A stretch of DNA of 6,561 nucleotides from Nitratiruptor sp. (GTDB taxonomy: Bacteria > Campylobacterota > Campylobacteria > Campylobacterales > Nitratiruptoraceae). This document shows positions 5,728 to 6,561 of this stretch, piece after piece. Both the position numbers and the translations under genes were made by a program. Under the pieces are notes generated by a model. It was given only the letters and a program-made list of their open reading frames with translations. It did not search any database and was not told the DNA's origin. The DNA lies in the NCBI GenBank assembly GCA_015494505.1, contig WGBB01000049.1, forward strand, positions 1-6,561, written 5' to 3'. Numbering within the stretch: the stretch's first letter is position 1; each line of letters begins with the position of its first letter.

Positions 5728-6561
5728 TCACAACGTATATCCCATCTCCTTTGCTACCTTTTTGATATGTTCGAGACGTTTTTCGATAGGCGGGTGGGAT
5801 GCGAAAAGATCCAAAAATCCCACGATCCCGAAAGCCTTCATATCGCTTGGCAGGGCCACGCGCTCTTTTGGGATTTGGCCGAGTTTAGCAAGAGCGTAGT
5901 AGATGCCTTGTGGACCATCGAGGCGCACCGCACCTTCGTCCGCCTTGTATTCGCGATAGCGGCTAAACCACATCGCCAGCATACTGGCAAAGATCGTGAG
6001 CGCTATCTCTAGAGCGAAGCTGATAGCCATATAGGCCATAGGCGAAGGATTGCCCTCTTCATCTTTTGGTGCGATGATGTTGGCGATGAGGCGCGAAAAG
6101 AAAAAGACGAAGGTGTTGAGCACCCCTTGCAAGAGCGTCATCGTGATCATATCGCCATGCTTGATGTGGCTGATTTCATGGGCAAGCACCCCTTCGATTT
6201 CATCGGCATTCATCAAATCAAACATACTGCTTGAGACGGCTACGAGAGCGTCGTTGCGGTTCCATCCCGTGGCAAAAGCGTTGGGAGGACCGTCGAAAAC
6301 CCCGACTTCCGGCATTCCTATACCCGCCTCTTTTGCAAGTTTCGCCACAGTCTCCACCAGCCACTTTTCCGTAGGATGGGTCGGATTTTCGATCACACGT
6401 ACACCCATGTGCATCTTGGCCATCCATTTGGATAAAAAGAGGCTAATAAGCGCACCACTAAAGCCTACAATAAACGATAGGATCAAAAGACCACTTATGG
6501 TATTTTGATCGAGCCTTACACCGAAGAAGGCTTCGAGAATGAAAATAGTCAGGTATATCGA
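5728..6561 (-). CDS. htpX: HtpX-type membrane zinc metalloprotease, 5' end outside the window
   Basis: An inner-membrane M48-family zinc endoprotease with its active site on the cytoplasmic side, involved in quality control of membrane proteins alongside FtsH in E. coli. The window shows 277 residues. Counting from the first codon at the edge, the zinc motif HEISH is at 128-132 (ligands H128 and H132, catalytic E129). The third ligand is probably E204 in the RYREYKAD segment. Hydrophobic helices lie at about 1-14, 24-44, 146-163 and 175-199, matching the HtpX arrangement. SKWMAK (44-49), NAFATG (94-99) and SHPPIEKR near the C-terminus are further family signatures. The frame is open to the edge, and comparison with E. 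coli HtpX (H139 against H128 here) suggests only about 11 N-terminal residues are missing. A TTG at 6484-6486 falls inside a membrane helix and is not the real start. The small membrane-protein gene follows 14 bases after the stop. Confidence 0.95.
   Translation of the reverse strand, partial: SIYLTIFILEAFFGVRLDQNTISGLLILSFIVGFSGALISLFLSKWMAKMHMGVRVIENPTHPTEKWLVETVAKLAKEAGIGMPEVGVFDGPPNAFATGWNRNDALVAVSSSMFDLMNADEIEGVLAHEISHIKHGDMITMTLLQGVLNTFVFFFSRLIANIIAPKDEEGNPSPMAYMAISFALEIALTIFASMLAMWFSRYREYKADEGAVRLDGPQGIYYALAKLGQIPKERVALPSDMKAFGIVGFLDLFASHPPIEKRLEHIKKVAKEMGYTL

Noticed and set aside
6484..6486. TTG as the start codon of htpX
   Set aside because: The frame stays open to the window edge, the upstream residues match the HtpX N-terminal region, and this codon lies in the middle of a membrane helix.

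Overview
The 6.56 kb window is compact bacterial chromosomal DNA with no gene-free stretch over 100 bases. It holds six protein genes: gpmA, a lysine-2,3-aminomutase-like radical SAM gene, pfkA, purL, a small membrane-protein gene and the 3' part of htpX. No RNA gene, mobile element, CRISPR array or attachment site was seen. Base composition looks even throughout (roughly half G+C by eye), with no patch suggesting recent transfer. Both candidate promoters have a T-rich stretch just before a TATAAT-like -10 box and no recognisable -35 box. That pattern is typical of Campylobacterota (Epsilonproteobacteria). With the set of central-metabolism genes, it suggests a free-living member of that phylum, but this is an inference and no genus is claimed.

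Layout. The left third is on the plus strand. gpmA (13-705) ends at a hairpin resembling a terminator (712-734). A new promoter (about 765-777) then drives the radical SAM gene (801-2087). Everything to the right is on the minus strand, so transcription runs from the right edge toward 2088. htpX enters from the right edge (5728-6561, start outside the window) and is followed after 14 nt by the membrane-protein gene (5318-5713). A separate promoter (5281-5296) and a good ribosome binding site precede purL (3041-5248). purL overlaps pfkA (2088-3044) by ATGA. pfkA and the radical SAM gene converge with their stop codons directly abutting and no terminator between them.

Function. GpmA and PfkA are glycolytic enzymes in different transcription units. 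PurL is the small-type FGAM synthase, which needs PurS and PurQ encoded elsewhere. HtpX is a membrane zinc protease for quality control, and the small protein after it is a single-pass membrane protein of unknown function. The least ordinary gene is the radical SAM protein. It keeps the iron-sulfur cysteine motif and a candidate PLP lysine, but it lacks the zinc-site cysteines and apparently one of the two substrate aspartates of classical lysine 2,3-aminomutase. Its substrate is therefore open. Most of the window is ordinary housekeeping sequence, and I see no convincing new multi-gene system.
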